Source of the DNA: an uncultured Acetatifactor sp.
GTDB taxonomy: Bacteria > Bacillota > Clostridia > Lachnospirales > Lachnospiraceae
Length of the DNA stretch: 61,828 nucleotides
Assembly: GCA_910586515.1 (NCBI GenBank)
Contig: CAJUGL010000003.1
Coordinates: forward strand, 1-61,828
Direction: 5' to 3'
A program made the translations under genes and the position numbers. Below, piece after piece: positions 33,845-42,766 of this stretch (position 1 is the stretch's first letter; each line of letters begins with the position of its first letter). The notes under the pieces were generated by a model. That model was not told where the DNA came from, made no database searches, and saw only the letters and a program-made list of their open reading frames with translations.

Positions 33845-35170
33845 TTACTGTTCCTCCTCCGGTCTGCTCGCCAGAGTCACTTCCAGATCAACGTCTACGT
33901 ATTCCCCGTTCTCTGCACGTTTCACCGTGACAGCAACGGTCTCTCCCGCCTTGTAGTATTCCATTGCCCTGAACAAATCCTCTCTGGAGGAAATCTTCTG
34001 TCCGTCCAGTTTCACCAGGACATCATTCTGCTTGATACCGGCCTGTTCAGCCGCGGAATTCTCCTCAACTCCCCGCACAAAAGCGCCCTGAGGAATTCCA
34101 TACATCTGTGTCAGTTCGCTGGGAACATCCTGAGGCGTGATTCCCAGATAGCCTCTTTCCTCCTCGTCCGCTTTTTCCGTTCTGGTCTGACGCTCCATCA
34201 GATCCGCGATAATGGGGCTGGCAGAGCTGATGGGAATTGCGTATCCCATGCCCTCCACACCGGTAGCCTTGATCTTGCCTGAGTTGATGCCGATAACTTC
34301 TCCTGTGATCGTCAGCAGAGCTCCGCCTGAGTTGCCTCCGTTGATGGCCGCATTAGTCTGAATATAGGACCCGGTAGTCCCGTCCTCATTGGTTACCTCA
34401 CGATTCAGCGCGCTGACAATGCCGTTGGTCACGGACTGGCCGTTGCCCAATGCATTTCCGATGGCGATGACTGGCTGCCCCAGCTTAAGGCTGTCACTGT
34501 CTCCCAGCGTGGCAATGGTTATGGCATTTCTTGTTTCCTGGGACAAGCTCTCCAAAGGAACCGAAATCACTGCCAGATCCATCTCCGAATCCTGCCCTTT
34601 AATATGAGCTTCCGCAGTGGTCCCGTCAATAAACGTCACCTCCAGTGAATCGGCATTTGCCACCACATGATTATTGGAGACGATCAGCAGTTCCCCGTTC
34701 TTCTCCCCTACAATGATGCCTGAACCCGCGGAAGGCAATGACTCCTGATAGGTATATCCCCAGAAGGATGTGGTTCTGGTAGAAGTATTGACAATGGACA
34801 CCATGGCCGGCATCACATTCGCCACCACATTGGAGATATCGTCGCTGACATAAGTCACCTGATTAATGCTGGGCAGGCCTCCGTTTCCCTGACCCGCATC
34901 GGGCGTCATCTCGGAAATGACGGCTTCCTGATTCCCTGCCTGCGCAAGGCTGCCGGTTCCCAGCTGCACCGCATAGAATCCTGCCCCCGCAAACGCCCCG
35001 AACGTAATTCCCAGACCCATGCTCAACGCAAATTTCCGAAAGATTTTCTTCTTCTTTTTCTCTCCGTCCTTACCGTTATTCATGTTGTAAGAGCTGCCGT
35101 AAACGCTGCCTGTCTGGTAAGTCGCATAATTGCTGCTGTCAGAATTGGTATAAATTTCGTTTTCGTACAT
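33845..35170 (-). CDS. HtrA/DegP-like membrane-anchored serine protease
   Basis: A 441-aa envelope protease. A cytoplasmic head of about 45 residues with a Lys-rich stretch leads to one membrane helix (about 46-70), so the catalytic part lies outside. The trypsin-like triad is His in SNNHVVANAD, Asp in MDLAVISV and Ser in AAINGGNSGGALL. A single PDZ domain follows (about 345-435), with the carboxylate-binding-type loop GYLGITPQ. Such proteins degrade misfolded envelope proteins. Start ATG at 35170 behind AGAGGTAAT. It is probably monocistronic, bounded by a terminator. Confidence 0.93.
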   Translation of the reverse strand: MYENEIYTNSDSSNYATYQTGSVYGSSYNMNNGKDGEKKKKKIFRKFALSMGLGITFGAFAGAGFYAVQLGTGSLAQAGNQEAVISEMTPDAGQGNGGLPSINQVTYVSDDISNVVANVMPAMVSIVNTSTRTTSFWGYTYQESLPSAGSGIIVGEKNGELLIVSNNHVVANADSLEVTFIDGTTAEAHIKGQDSEMDLAVISVPLESLSQETRNAITIATLGDSDSLKLGQPVIAIGNALGNGQSVTNGIVSALNREVTNEDGTTGSYIQTNAAINGGNSGGALLTITGEVIGINSGKIKATGVEGMGYAIPISSASPIIADLMERQTRTEKADEEERGYLGITPQDVPSELTQMYGIPQGAFVRGVEENSAAEQAGIKQNDVLVKLDGQKISSREDLFRAMEYYKAGETVAVTVKRAENGEYVDVDLEVTLASRPEEEQ

Positions 35171-35305
35171 AATGATTACCTCTCTTCCTATTTTTAAAAA
35201 CCGATTGTCTGTTTGCTTGCTTCATCTTTATGTACTTTAGTATAGCTCCCTTTTGTGATGAAATTGTGTTTACAAAATGAAGTGATTGTGAAAAATATGT
35301 TCATT

Positions 35306-36220
35306 CTATTTCCAATATTCCCGATTGTCCGTAATCCTAAGCACCAGAGACCGGGGCAGACTCCTGTAATGCTTTCCCAACAGATAACCCGCATACTTGA
35401 AAGCGCACTGCACGCAGAATCCGGGAAAACGATATAAATGCTTCTCTTTTTTCAGAAAACGCCACGCCTCCTTCACCAGCTTCTTCCCTTCCGCCTCCGA
35501 ACCCGCCAGAGAGAATACTTCCGGATGTTCTGCCTGGGATACTCCCAGATCAAAATTGCGCCGAAGCTGCTTCAGATTCGTATAATGATGAGAATGAACA
35601 ACCTGGGCATCCGCAGCATATGCAATGGCATAGCCTGCCTTAACGGCCCCCGCGGCATAAATCATGTCTTCGTTGAAAATTGTATGCCGTACAAAACCGC
35701 CCAATTTGTCATATATATTTCGACGATATGCCGCACATACATTGGAACAGAAAAAGGTTTTAATCCCCATCTCCTCCAAGTCCGCCCGCGTCTTGACCCG
35801 AGATTCCTCCGGATAATTAAAATGCCTGGATATCCGCTCAAATTCCGACGAATCCTTCCCCGGAAGCTGTCTGGCATAAGCCGCCGCCACATTCTCCCCT
35901 AAAGCCCCGCTCAGCCGTTCCACAAGAAAGCGATCCGCCGGAACCGCATCCTGGGTCATGCACACAAAAATATCCGCATCGGAGTACTGCACTCCACGGC
36001 GCCTGGTTTCTCCATGGTCAAACTCGTCCTTTGTGATATGATATACTCGCACATTCGGGAATCGTTCCTCCATATCCACCCCAAATTCGTCATAAAATTC
36101 CTTACCGGTATTCATGAGAATAATTCGGCCCACGGGAACAGACTGGCCCTCCAGCTTCTCCACCAGAGATATAAGCTCCCTTCCGGGCCTGTATATCGGA
36201 ATGATAATGTCGATCTTCAT
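35306..36220 (-). CDS. GT2 family glycosyltransferase
   Basis: A 304-aa GT-A enzyme beginning MKIDIIIPIYRPGRELISLV at the ATG at 36220 (AAGGAG upstream); a start 26 codons earlier has no site. The metal/nucleotide region appears as FVCMTQDAVPAD where a DxD would be, and the acceptor region as FNEDMIYAAGAVKAGY (ED). The C-terminal HSHHYTNLKQLRRNFDLG is typical of rhamnosyltransferase-like GT2 enzymes. It is the distal glycosyltransferase of the polysaccharide region, separated from the LCP gene by a terminator and a repeat. Confidence 0.88.
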   Translation of the reverse strand: MKIDIIIPIYRPGRELISLVEKLEGQSVPVGRIILMNTGKEFYDEFGVDMEERFPNVRVYHITKDEFDHGETRRRGVQYSDADIFVCMTQDAVPADRFLVERLSGALGENVAAAYARQLPGKDSSEFERISRHFNYPEESRVKTRADLEEMGIKTFFCSNVCAAYRRNIYDKLGGFVRHTIFNEDMIYAAGAVKAGYAIAYAADAQVVHSHHYTNLKQLRRNFDLGVSQAEHPEVFSLAGSEAEGKKLVKEAWRFLKKEKHLYRFPGFCVQCAFKYAGYLLGKHYRSLPRSLVLRITDNREYWK

Positions 36221-36270
36221 ATATCTTAGCTCCTTTCTGAAAAGGCGAACCTGTGCATAATCAAGCAGGA

Positions 36271-36329
36271 CGCGGCCCGTGCGCCGCTTTAGCGGCAAAT
36301 TTACATTACGCGGGCCTGTGCATAAAAAG
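36271..36329. repeat. Dispersed GC-rich foldable repeat, full copy
   Basis: Starts with 29 bases identical to 30740-30768 and ends with the ATTTACATTACGCGGGCCTG segment shared with 24091-24126. An outer stem GGCCCG/CGGGCC encloses GCCGC/GCGGC. It lies between the LCP gene's terminator and the GT2 gene. Confidence 0.65.
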
Positions 36330-36352
36330 GGGGGCGAAACCGCCCCCTTTAC
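36325..36352 (-). terminator. Terminator after the LCP gene
   Basis: AAAGGGGGGCG and CGCCCCCTTT pair across a four-base loop, followed by TTTTT on the minus strand. It ends the minus-strand transcript containing the LCP gene. Confidence 0.8.
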
Positions 36353-36374
36353 AGCTCTCTTTTCTCCGCATCAA

Positions 36375-37466
36375 TTACCTTTCCAGATATTTCGAGGTAT
36401 CCGTCGTAATTTTCTGACTGTACTCCCTGACACTGTCGGTAACCGTATAATCCTCGTCGTCAAACAGGAACTGATGCAGCCAGACCACATTTGCCTCCAA
36501 ATCCGTAGGGATAACACATGCTCCTTTTGCGCCCATATTTGCATTTCCCCGCAGGCTTGCCTGAGGCAGTCCGTCTTCCGCCACAATCCTGTAATTCGCA
36601 ATATTCCCCAGCAAATCCAGAATATCCCGGGAGTCAAGACTGGTATATATATCGTCTATACAATCATTGAACACCTTGGTCAGCGTCACCAGATCTGTCT
36701 TCTTGGCCTGTTCTTCAATAGCCTGAATAACTTCCCTCTGTCTGGCTGCACGCTGGAAATCATCTCCCTTGGTTTGCCGGATACGGCAGTACGCAGTAGC
36801 CTGAACACCGTTCAGCAGCTGATATCCAGGCTGCGAAACAGGCGTATACTCGCATTTCAGCACATTTGACACACCCACCTGGTAATTGTTGATGTGCTTC
36901 AGCTCCTCACTGTCCACATCCACGTAAACGCCCCCCAACCCGTCAATTACCTCGCTCAGGCCTTTATAACCCACGGTAATAAAGTTGGTAATATCCATAT
37001 CCAGATTCATATTGAGCATCTTCACGGCCTGCTCCGCTCCGCCGAATGAATATGCGGAGTTACATTTCCGGTATTCGTCCGTACCGATATTCAGGTAGGT
37101 ATCCCGGTATACGCTCACCAGCTTAATGTCCCCTGTATCCAGATTTATATTGGCAATCATGATACTGTCGCTGCGGCTTCCCTTGAACAGCTGGCTGTCC
37201 GTCTCCGCGTCGACGCCGAAGAGCGCTATGTTCATGTAGCCATGCATGGCGCCGCCCTCTTCTCCACGTTCCACCACCTCAGACGGTATGGCCAGCTTCC
37301 CCGGATCCATCGTCACCATCTTCGGACCTTCACTGGTCTTGTTCATCACCAGATATAATACCGCCGCCATAATCAAAATAATGACAATTTCAACTGCGAA
37401 GAGAATCATCTTTCTTCTCTGCCTTGCCGCGCGCTGCCTTGCGCTCATTTTTCCTCCTGAAGCCAT
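36375..37466 (-). CDS. LytR-CpsA-Psr (LCP) family ligase
   Basis: A 363-aa envelope enzyme. Basic N terminus (RQRAARQRRKM), one membrane helix (about 20-42), then the extracytoplasmic LCP domain. Conserved residues include the Asp of ALFGVDAETDS, the Arg of LVSVYRDTYLNIG, IDGLGGVYVDVD and the RQTKGDDFQRAARQREVI helix with several Arg. LCP proteins transfer lipid-linked glycopolymers to peptidoglycan. Lying next to the initiating phosphoglycosyltransferase, it is probably the ligase for the polysaccharide made by this region. Start ATG at 37466 with AAGGAGAAGG. Confidence 0.92.
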   Translation of the reverse strand: MASGGKMSARQRAARQRRKMILFAVEIVIILIMAAVLYLVMNKTSEGPKMVTMDPGKLAIPSEVVERGEEGGAMHGYMNIALFGVDAETDSQLFKGSRSDSIMIANINLDTGDIKLVSVYRDTYLNIGTDEYRKCNSAYSFGGAEQAVKMLNMNLDMDITNFITVGYKGLSEVIDGLGGVYVDVDSEELKHINNYQVGVSNVLKCEYTPVSQPGYQLLNGVQATAYCRIRQTKGDDFQRAARQREVIQAIEEQAKKTDLVTLTKVFNDCIDDIYTSLDSRDILDLLGNIANYRIVAEDGLPQASLRGNANMGAKGACVIPTDLEANVVWLHQFLFDDEDYTVTDSVREYSQKITTDTSKYLER

Positions 37467-37538
37467 TGTTCCTTCTCCTTTTTCTCTGCAGAACCCCTTC
37501 TGCGCTGTATATCCGCGCTTTCGGGGAACCCCCGTTTT

Positions 37539-38945
37539 TCAGTATGCGTTTTTATTGATAAATCCTGTGAAAAAAGTCATCAGGATTATTTTCAAGTCAA
37601 ATCCCAGCGTCCAGTTCTCAATATAATAAATATCGTACTCTATACGCTTTCTGATGGAAGTATTCCCCCGCAGCCCATTTACCTGGGCCCAGCCGGTAAG
37701 TCCGGGGCGTACCTGGTGCTTCACCATGTATCTGGGAATCTCCTCCCTGAACTTTTCCACAAACAGCGGTCTCTCCGGCCTCGGACCAACCAGACTCATG
37801 TCCCCTCTCAAAATGTTGAACAACTGGGGAAGCTCGTCCAAACTGGTACGCCGCAGAAACTTGCCTACCGGAGTCACTCTCGGGTCATTCCTGACTGTCC
37901 ATGCCCTTCTTTCCTCTTTCGGGGACTGTTTCTCCATGGTGCGGAACTTGTACATATAAAACGGTTTATTGTGAAGCCCTACCCGTTCCTGCCGGAAAAT
38001 AACCGTTCCCGGACTGCTGAGCCAAACCATCAGAGCCGCCGCCAGCATCACCGGTGAGGTAATGACTATTCCGCACAGGGAACCCACAATATCCACCATG
38101 CGCTTGATGATCATATTACCCGTATTGGTCAGCGGTACATACCGGATATTGATTACAGGCAATCCCATCAGGTCCTCCGTATAAGGCTTCGTGGGAATGA
38201 GACTGTTGTAATCCGGAATGAATTTCGTGTGTACGCCCGACTTCTCACATACGGATACAATACTCTCCAGATAATCGTAATCCTGCAGTGAAAGGGAAAT
38301 CGCTATTTCATCCAGCTTATTCTCCGGCAGGATAACTTCCAGATTTCCCAGCCTGCCCAGCACCTTGACCCCCTTGTAAACAGTCCCCGCCGGAATACGG
38401 TTGTCCAGAATCCCGCAGGCTACATATCCCCATTGCGGATTGTCCGTCAGTCTGTCAATATATTCTTCCGCCGCTCTGGAATACCCTACCAGCAAAATGT
38501 GCTTCAGGTTATACCCTTTTTTACGAATCGTCCGCAGTCCCTTGCGCAGAGCAAGGCGGAAGCACGAAGTAAAAAACACATTAAAGAGGTAAAAAAAGGC
38601 CATGACAGAACGGGAAAAATTGATCTCCCTGATAATCATATACAGAACGATAATCAGAGCCACAATGCCGATGGTATTGGATTTAATTATCCCGTAAATC
38701 TCAAAACGCCGCCTGATCGTCCGCTTCGGCGCGTACACGCTGCAGGAATAATACAGGAGCACATAAGTCAACACGATAAACGGCAGCAGCATAAAATAAT
38801 CTTCGGCGGGAAGAACTCCTATTCCAGGCCCATCATCCAGAAAATAGAATTTAAAATAATAGGCCAACATAAATGACACTGCCGTAATTGCAGCATCCAC
38901 AACTACCATCAATCGGTTGAAAACTTTTTGATTGTCCTTTATCAT
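37539..38945 (-). CDS. Initiating phosphoglycosyltransferase (WbaP/EPS polyprenyl type)
   Basis: A 468-aa membrane enzyme that transfers a sugar phosphate to undecaprenyl phosphate. The ATG at 38945 is chosen because AGGTGG stands before it; a GTG three codons earlier also lies in frame. Four N-terminal helices (to about 130) precede a CoA-binding-like middle domain (LLVGYSRAAEEYIDRL) and, after a fifth helix, the catalytic domain: YKFRTMEKQS, TSLDELPQLFNILRGDMSLV, GPRPE and VRPGLTGWAQVNG. The sugar is uncertain (glucose-, galactose- or GalNAc-1-phosphate). It sits with the GT2 genes and LCP gene in one minus-strand run. Confidence 0.93.
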   Translation of the reverse strand: MIKDNQKVFNRLMVVVDAAITAVSFMLAYYFKFYFLDDGPGIGVLPAEDYFMLLPFIVLTYVLLYYSCSVYAPKRTIRRRFEIYGIIKSNTIGIVALIIVLYMIIREINFSRSVMAFFYLFNVFFTSCFRLALRKGLRTIRKKGYNLKHILLVGYSRAAEEYIDRLTDNPQWGYVACGILDNRIPAGTVYKGVKVLGRLGNLEVILPENKLDEIAISLSLQDYDYLESIVSVCEKSGVHTKFIPDYNSLIPTKPYTEDLMGLPVINIRYVPLTNTGNMIIKRMVDIVGSLCGIVITSPVMLAAALMVWLSSPGTVIFRQERVGLHNKPFYMYKFRTMEKQSPKEERRAWTVRNDPRVTPVGKFLRRTSLDELPQLFNILRGDMSLVGPRPERPLFVEKFREEIPRYMVKHQVRPGLTGWAQVNGLRGNTSIRKRIEYDIYYIENWTLGFDLKIILMTFFTGFINKNAY

Positions 38946-39016
38946 AAGCGCCACCTACGGTATACCTTACAACAATATTATGGAAAAAACAACTTAGGAT
39001 TTTATGAAGCTTATTC

Positions 39017-39994
39017 TTAAGATTTCTTAAGAAGTCTTATCGTATTGAGGTAAAGCTGCCACTGAATGGCCAGATAATTACCAAGATTCCTGATGCGGAA
39101 GGGAACCTTTTTTCTTCTCCCCGATTCGGCAATGGCTTTATTAAATCCTTTCTTTAATCCCTTTATATACTGTATCCCCATCCCTTTTTTACAAAAAAAT
39201 AAGAACTTCACCCCAAAACCGATACCCAGAAACGGCAAATTCCATATCCACTGAAGCAGGGGCATGTTCTTGGCAATGACATAGACCGAGTTTGCAGCGG
39301 CTAACCCCGTTTTCCACTCGTTATAGCGGGAGCCGCTGGAAGCGCTGCCATAGTGAATCACCCGGGCCTTTGGCTCATAATAGCTGCGGTAACCGTAGAT
39401 GCGCGCCCGGTAGCCTATATCCAGATCCTCCAGATAGGCAAAATGGTTTTCGTCAAAAAGACCTATCTCCTCCAAAACGGCTTTCCTGTAGATGGCAGCT
39501 CCCCCGCAGGCGGAAAAAACCTCCGTCCCCCTGTCATATGACGCTGCAGGTCTGCCCTTCCCTCTGCCGTAGGCCCAGCCCAAAACACAATATCTGTCCC
39601 CGGCGTCGTCCACCAAATCCGGGGCATCCCACATCAGCATTCTGGCGCTGACGGAAAAAGCTTCCGGCCTGTTTTCCATGGCCTCATACAGAGCCCGGAC
39701 AAAATCAGACTCTGCCCGGGTGTCATTGTTCAGCAGAAGCACATAGGGGGTATCCGCAGCCTGAATGCCCACATTTACGGCATGGCAGAATCCGGTGTTG
39801 GTTGGCAGGGAAATCACCTCCACACCGGGAAACCGGGTTTCCAGCATGCCCACGCTTCCGTCCCGGGAACCGTTGTCCACCACCAGAATGCGGAAAGACG
39901 GCGCGCCCTGCTCCTGATTTTCCAACGCTTCCAGGCAGTCCTTCAGGAATCTGATGCCGTTGTAATTGGGTATGATAATCGTTATTTCGTACAT
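39017..39994 (-). CDS. GT2 family glycosyltransferase (rhamnosyltransferase-like)
   Basis: A 325-aa GT-A enzyme with EITIIIPNYNGIRFLKDCLE at the N terminus, VDNGSRDGS, LLLNNDTRAESDFV (the DxD-type NDT motif) and AYLEDLDIGYRARIYGY (ED acceptor region). A C-terminal hydrophobic stretch may hold it at the membrane. NNDT-type GT2 proteins are frequent rhamnosyltransferases, which suits the rml genes of this region. The gene overlaps the preceding glycosyltransferase gene by 13 bases. Confidence 0.9.
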   Translation of the reverse strand: MYEITIIIPNYNGIRFLKDCLEALENQEQGAPSFRILVVDNGSRDGSVGMLETRFPGVEVISLPTNTGFCHAVNVGIQAADTPYVLLLNNDTRAESDFVRALYEAMENRPEAFSVSARMLMWDAPDLVDDAGDRYCVLGWAYGRGKGRPAASYDRGTEVFSACGGAAIYRKAVLEEIGLFDENHFAYLEDLDIGYRARIYGYRSYYEPKARVIHYGSASSGSRYNEWKTGLAAANSVYVIAKNMPLLQWIWNLPFLGIGFGVKFLFFCKKGMGIQYIKGLKKGFNKAIAESGRRKKVPFRIRNLGNYLAIQWQLYLNTIRLLKKS

Positions 39995-41490
39995 ACTTTG
40001 CCTTTCCGGAAATCCGCCCTGATTTCCAAGTCAAACGCTCTGTCCGGCAGGTACAGAATCCGGTATCCTGCCGCCCTCAGCGCCCTGCCAAGCTCCAGGC
40101 TGGCCCGGCGGATATCACAGTTATCCGGCAGACGGGAGACATCGAAAATCTCTTTTCCCGGAACGGTCTCATAGGCCACCCCTACGGTCTGCCGGAAAAT
40201 CTCCCTGCACTCCGGCCGCACCCGGATATTCCGGATATCTACGGCAGACGCATCCTGGGACAGCTGTGCCCGGTGGAGATAACCGCTGTAATGAATGGGC
40301 AGATTTTCGTACAGGACCTGTTCCTCCTCCAGGCGGCCGCCCAGAATCCTTCCCTTTTTCACGATCCTGCCCCCCACTGCCCCCACATCCGCCCTGGTCT
40401 CAAAAAGATCCCCCTGATATCGCAGCGCATAGAATCCCACATGGGCCGTTTCCACAGCCTCCGCCCGCCATCCTGCCCTATGGACGAAATCCTGTATGGC
40501 CCGCCGCCCCGATTCATAGGCATAGGGTTTGCTGCCCGGATTTTCCGCAGTGGAGCCGGTATGGCACCTCCAGTGATAGAGCACCTTCGGAATATGCACA
40601 ATGGCGCTTTCCTGCTCCCTCAGTGCAGAAGCCGCCCGCAGCACCAGATCGTAATCCTGTGCTCCGTTATATTCTGTGCGAAATTTCAGTTTTTCAATTA
40701 GTTCCCTCTTCATCACCAGAAAATGGCAGATGTAATTATTGCTCAGCAGCAGATCCAGATTAAAATCTTCCTTCCGGTTGGGCTCGTAATACTTCGTCCG
40801 GTCACCATTGCACTTATCTTCGTCGGAATAGAGCATCTGCGGCCTTATCCCCCGGTCTGCCCCCTCCTGAACAGCCGCAGCCATTTCATAAAGGGCATTT
40901 TCCGTCAAGATATCGTCATGGTCCAGAAGCCCCACATAATCCCCTGCGGCATAGGGAATGGCCCGGTTGGTATTCTCTGCAATCCCTGCGTTTTCTGCCA
41001 GACGAATGTAGCGAATTCCGGATACCTTCTGCCCTGCCCCTGCCGGAACACCCGGCACAGGTTCCTCGATATGTCGGTATTCTTCTGACGTTTCTCCGAC
41101 ACTCCGCCCCTCCGGACCCCAGAACTCCACTTCTGCGGCCGCCCAGTCCTGCCGCAGAATGCGCTCCACACTGTCATCCTCTGTGGCATCCGCCAAAATC
41201 AGCTCCCAGCCCGGATACGTCTGCCTGCGGAGGGAATCCACCAGTTCCCTCAGATACTCCGGCTTCGTCCTGTACACGGGAACCAGAATGCTGAAAGACA
41301 CGGCAAAGCCTCTCTCCTTCCAGGAACTGCGCTGCGCCTCCAACTCTGCCTCTGTGGGCGGAATCCAGACATAGGGCGGCTTTTTTCCCTCTTCCAGTCT
41401 CTCCAAAACCGCGTACCAGGTCCTCCGGATGCCGTTACGCTTCAGATAATATACGGTTTTCAGCAAATTTGCCTTATTGATTCTTCCCAA
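39982..41490 (-). CDS. GT2 glycosyltransferase with vestigial second GT domain
   Basis: A 502-aa protein starting at TTG 41490 with AGGAGG six bases upstream. After a lysine-rich lead and FSILVPVYRTKPEYLRELVD it has one complete GT2 domain: ENAGIAENTNRAI, YVGLLDHDDIL and GAQDYDLVLRAA. The C-terminal 130 residues (DVGAVGGRIVKKGRILGG onward) align in kind with the back half of the second GT domain of the 669-aa protein at 47842, but the nucleotide-binding front half is missing. Thus a two-domain ancestor seems to have lost part of its second domain. Whether the remnant has a structural role is unknown. Overlaps the next GT gene. Confidence 0.85.
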   Translation of the reverse strand: MGRINKANLLKTVYYLKRNGIRRTWYAVLERLEEGKKPPYVWIPPTEAELEAQRSSWKERGFAVSFSILVPVYRTKPEYLRELVDSLRRQTYPGWELILADATEDDSVERILRQDWAAAEVEFWGPEGRSVGETSEEYRHIEEPVPGVPAGAGQKVSGIRYIRLAENAGIAENTNRAIPYAAGDYVGLLDHDDILTENALYEMAAAVQEGADRGIRPQMLYSDEDKCNGDRTKYYEPNRKEDFNLDLLLSNNYICHFLVMKRELIEKLKFRTEYNGAQDYDLVLRAASALREQESAIVHIPKVLYHWRCHTGSTAENPGSKPYAYESGRRAIQDFVHRAGWRAEAVETAHVGFYALRYQGDLFETRADVGAVGGRIVKKGRILGGRLEEEQVLYENLPIHYSGYLHRAQLSQDASAVDIRNIRVRPECREIFRQTVGVAYETVPGKEIFDVSRLPDNCDIRRASLELGRALRAAGYRILYLPDRAFDLEIRADFRKGKVCTK

Positions 41491-41499
41491 AACTGCCTC

Positions 41500-42450
41500 C
41501 TACAGCCTTCCTGCATACCTGCCCCTGTCATCCACAGGCACTTTTATGGCTTCCATTGCCTGTTCGGCTGTCCATTTCATGGTTTCCATCAGATTCCTGA
41601 TTGCGGAAAGCATTGCGCTGTCCGCTCCCTTCTCCATTCCTTCTGCTCTTCCTTCTGCTCTTCCTTCTGCTCTTCCTCGTTCCCGGCCTTCCTCCAGTCC
41701 CCTGGCCAGCATCTCAGCCATCTCCTCGGCAATCTCATCTTTCATCAGTTCTCTCAACGCTTCACACATACCAATATCCCTCCTGATTTCATCATACAGC
41801 TCTCGATTAACGGCAATGCTGACCTGCAAAACCGCATCCGCATTCAGTCTGTCTCCCTGCTCTCTCAACCAGGCAGTCTTCGCCAGAAATGCTCTCACAT
41901 CCTCCTCCCTGGCATCCCTGGAAAGAATCCGCAGTCCGCTGTGGGCCTCTCTGGTCAGACGCCCGGTCACCACGATCTGCGTATCAAAGAGCACATTGCC
42001 ATGAATATAGTAAATTCCCGGGAAACGTTCCTCCACTTCTAATCCGGCCTTTTTCAACATACCAAATAATTCCCTGGGATAGCTTTCGCGAAAAATCGAT
42101 ACGGTCAGTTCTTCCGCCGGAATCTCATTCACCCTCTGTCCCTGTCCCTTATATAGACATGCATAACCGACTGTCTTGTAATAATCATCTATGGAGAGTC
42201 CGTCTTCCGGACTTTTGTACTCTACCACATTATATTTTTTGAAAATCCGCCCTATTTCATTCTCTATGCGGACATCCGCCAGTTTTTTGATAATCAGCAG
42301 ATCCATTCTGAGCGGTTCCCTGCTCAGATTATATTCCCTCTGAAATTCAAGCACATCCTTATTCGAAATCAATTCAAGCTCCGCTGCACTGTAAAATCCC
42401 GGATGCCACTTTACTGATGCCTCTTCATAATTGTCCCCCAAAGGTACCAC
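41500..42450 (-). CDS. PD-(D/E)XK nuclease-superfamily protein with RAEG repeats
   Basis: A 316-aa protein with a probable GTG start (42450; GGAAAGG is very close, so the exact start is uncertain). The first 150 residues hold a PD-(D/E)XK-like core: REPLRMDLLIIKK, then IFKKYNVVEYKSPEDGLSID (the ExK motif) and YKTVGYACLYK. It resembles the Rpn/transposase-related group common in Clostridia. A charged C-terminal segment has GRAE three times, encoded by three exact 12-bp repeats (41641-41676). The gene ends only nine bases before the GT2 gene at 41490 and contains that gene's ribosome site, so it is transcribed with the glycan genes. Role unknown. Confidence 0.75.
   Translation of the reverse strand: MVPLGDNYEEASVKWHPGFYSAAELELISNKDVLEFQREYNLSREPLRMDLLIIKKLADVRIENEIGRIFKKYNVVEYKSPEDGLSIDDYYKTVGYACLYKGQGQRVNEIPAEELTVSIFRESYPRELFGMLKKAGLEVEERFPGIYYIHGNVLFDTQIVVTGRLTREAHSGLRILSRDAREEDVRAFLAKTAWLREQGDRLNADAVLQVSIAVNRELYDEIRRDIGMCEALRELMKDEIAEEMAEMLARGLEEGRERGRAEGRAEGRAEGMEKGADSAMLSAIRNLMETMKWTAEQAMEAIKVPVDDRGRYAGRL
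41641..41676. repeat. Three tandem 12-bp repeats inside a coding region
   Basis: TTCTGCTCTTCC occurs three times in direct succession. On the minus strand it encodes repeated Gly-Arg-Ala-Glu. Copy number is likely to vary between strains without shifting frame. Confidence 0.85.
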
Positions 42451-42565
42451 CCCTTTCCCGAAACCCCCTCCCCGGAGAATTTTCCAACTCTCTCTTATCT
42501 CTATCAGTATATGCTAAATTTCACAGAATGACAAGCATCTGTTATCATCCACGGCAAAGCCAACG

Positions 42566-42630
42566 AGTGCGCCGCCTGGACGGCATATTTCCAGGCTCGG
42601 GGAGCCGCCCTTTGTGCACGAGCCTGCATA
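42566..42630. repeat. Dispersed GC-rich foldable repeat, diverged copy
   Basis: GTGCGCCGC at the left and CTTTGTGCACGAGCCTGCATA-like sequence at the right (42610 on) match the ends of the element at 30740-30810; the middle differs. It lies between the phosphoglucomutase terminator and the PD-(D/E)XK gene. Confidence 0.5.
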
Positions 42631-42715
42631 GAGTAGCGGAACACCCTTCTCCACTACTCGCGCACCAGGCGCCTGTCAATTCCTGCTGACATACTTCCCT
42701 GAGATACCCGTGTGC

Positions 42716-42750
42716 AAAAAAACCCCGGAAGCAGCTCATGTCTTCCGGGG
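42716..42750 (-). terminator. Terminator after the phosphoglucomutase gene
   Basis: CCCCGGAAG (42723-42731) and CTTCCGGGG (42742-42750) form a 9-bp GC-rich stem with seven T on the minus-strand 3' side. A textbook intrinsic terminator 17 bases beyond the stop codon. Confidence 0.9.
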
Positions 42751-42766
42751 ATTCCTCGTTTCATTA

